The translations under genes and the position numbers were made by a program. Below, piece after piece: positions 39,358-39,539 of a stretch of DNA of 39,539 nucleotides. Positions within the stretch are counted from its first letter, which is position 1; every line of letters begins with the position of its first letter. The notes below the pieces were generated by a model, which was not told the DNA's origin, did not search any database, and was given only the letters and a program-made list of their open reading frames with translations. Where the stretch lies: contig NZ_AJLK01000182.1 of assembly GCF_000317205.1 (NCBI RefSeq), positions 1-39,539 of the forward strand, read 5' to 3'. The DNA comes from Fischerella muscicola PCC 7414. Its GTDB lineage: Bacteria; Cyanobacteriota; Cyanobacteriia; Cyanobacteriales; Nostocaceae.

Positions 39358-39539
39358 TTGATTTAGGTACTGAAACAGCCCTAACTCTTTACAATGGAGA
39401 AGAATTTACCGAGTTAGAAAACCCAAGATTTACCCAAAAAGCAGAAGTACAAATCAAGCAAAAATCTAAAGCTTTGCGTCGCAAACGTGCGCCAAATAAA
39501 ACCAAAAGAATCAAGGGTTCTAGACGTTGGAAAAAAACT
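39354..39539 (+). pseudogene. TnpB fragment, RuvC-I part, running off the window
   Basis: From the codon at 39360 the plus strand reads DLGTETALTLYNGEEFTELE then NPRFTQKAEVQIKQKSKALR and RKRAPNKTKRIKGSRRW to the window edge. DLGTETALTLYNG is the RuvC-I motif of TnpB proteins, followed by the basic helical segment of the family. The expected N-terminal domain is missing: an in-frame stop lies 10 bases upstream. The gene is therefore truncated at its 5' side at this point; whether the rest of it is complete lies beyond the window. It is a different TnpB lineage from the one at 34599. Confidence 0.78.

Overview
The window looks like chromosomal DNA of a filamentous, probably heterocyst-forming cyanobacterium (order Nostocales in the broad sense). 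The grounds are many GCGATCGC (HIP1) octamers, plant-type ferredoxin-thioredoxin reductase, a CP12 domain, SipA, a CYP120-like P450, several cyanobacteria-restricted DUF families, and intergenic heptamer repeats and tandem TTGGTTG/GTCAATA tracts. The species cannot be named from this sequence. Most of the window is ordinary housekeeping DNA, but it is interleaved with repeat-rich spacers and an unusual number of decayed genes.

Layout. 1-9.2 kb: a PrmA-type methyltransferase, a small XRE regulator, a membrane-protein cluster (frameshifted SpoIIM/DUF95 protein, a polytopic membrane protein, an RDD protein), a 2H-phosphoesterase-like protein, DNA polymerase III delta (holA), a DUF4168 exported protein, a PAS-LuxR regulator and a DUF6464 protein. 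9.2-15 kb: fmt, an exported beta-propeller-like protein, an internally deleted IS982-type element lodged 10 bp upstream of sipA, a Tat-type peroxiredoxin and a two-helix membrane protein. 15-18.2 kb: a 224-bp MITE with 15-bp inverted repeats and a 9-bp target duplication, a DUF2949 protein, a phosphofructokinase relic, a P450 lacking about 100 internal residues, and a low-complexity membrane-anchored protein.

18.4-28 kb: a CBS-CP12 fusion protein; then on the minus strand an lptA-lptB-lptFG lipopolysaccharide-export cluster, a DUF309 protein, ftrC, a DUF58 protein, two Uma2 proteins and typA with a clear terminator. 28-39.5 kb: an antitoxin-like protein, a gutted signal peptidase I, an HD-domain (p)ppGpp-hydrolase-like protein, a class D beta-lactamase-like protein with all motifs, prs, a membrane Ser/Thr kinase, a solitary TnpB with a near-leaderless promoter, bioD (TTG start), an M20 amidohydrolase carrying a heptamer-repeat insertion inside its coding sequence, a Phd-type antitoxin with a broken toxin, a replication-like ORF, and a second TnpB fragment running off the right edge.

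What stands out. At least five loci (pfkA, P450, lepB, the IS982 transposase, the toxin next to Phd) are truncated or missing their middle, and one more (SpoIIM family) is frameshifted at a homopolymer. Together with two non-autonomous mobile elements having readable target duplications, this suggests active erosion of accessory genes beside intact core genes, or in part assembly or consensus error. I did not find a clearly new defence or biosynthetic system. The best leads are the CBS-CP12 regulator, the IS insertion at sipA, the new MITE, and the solitary TnpB.
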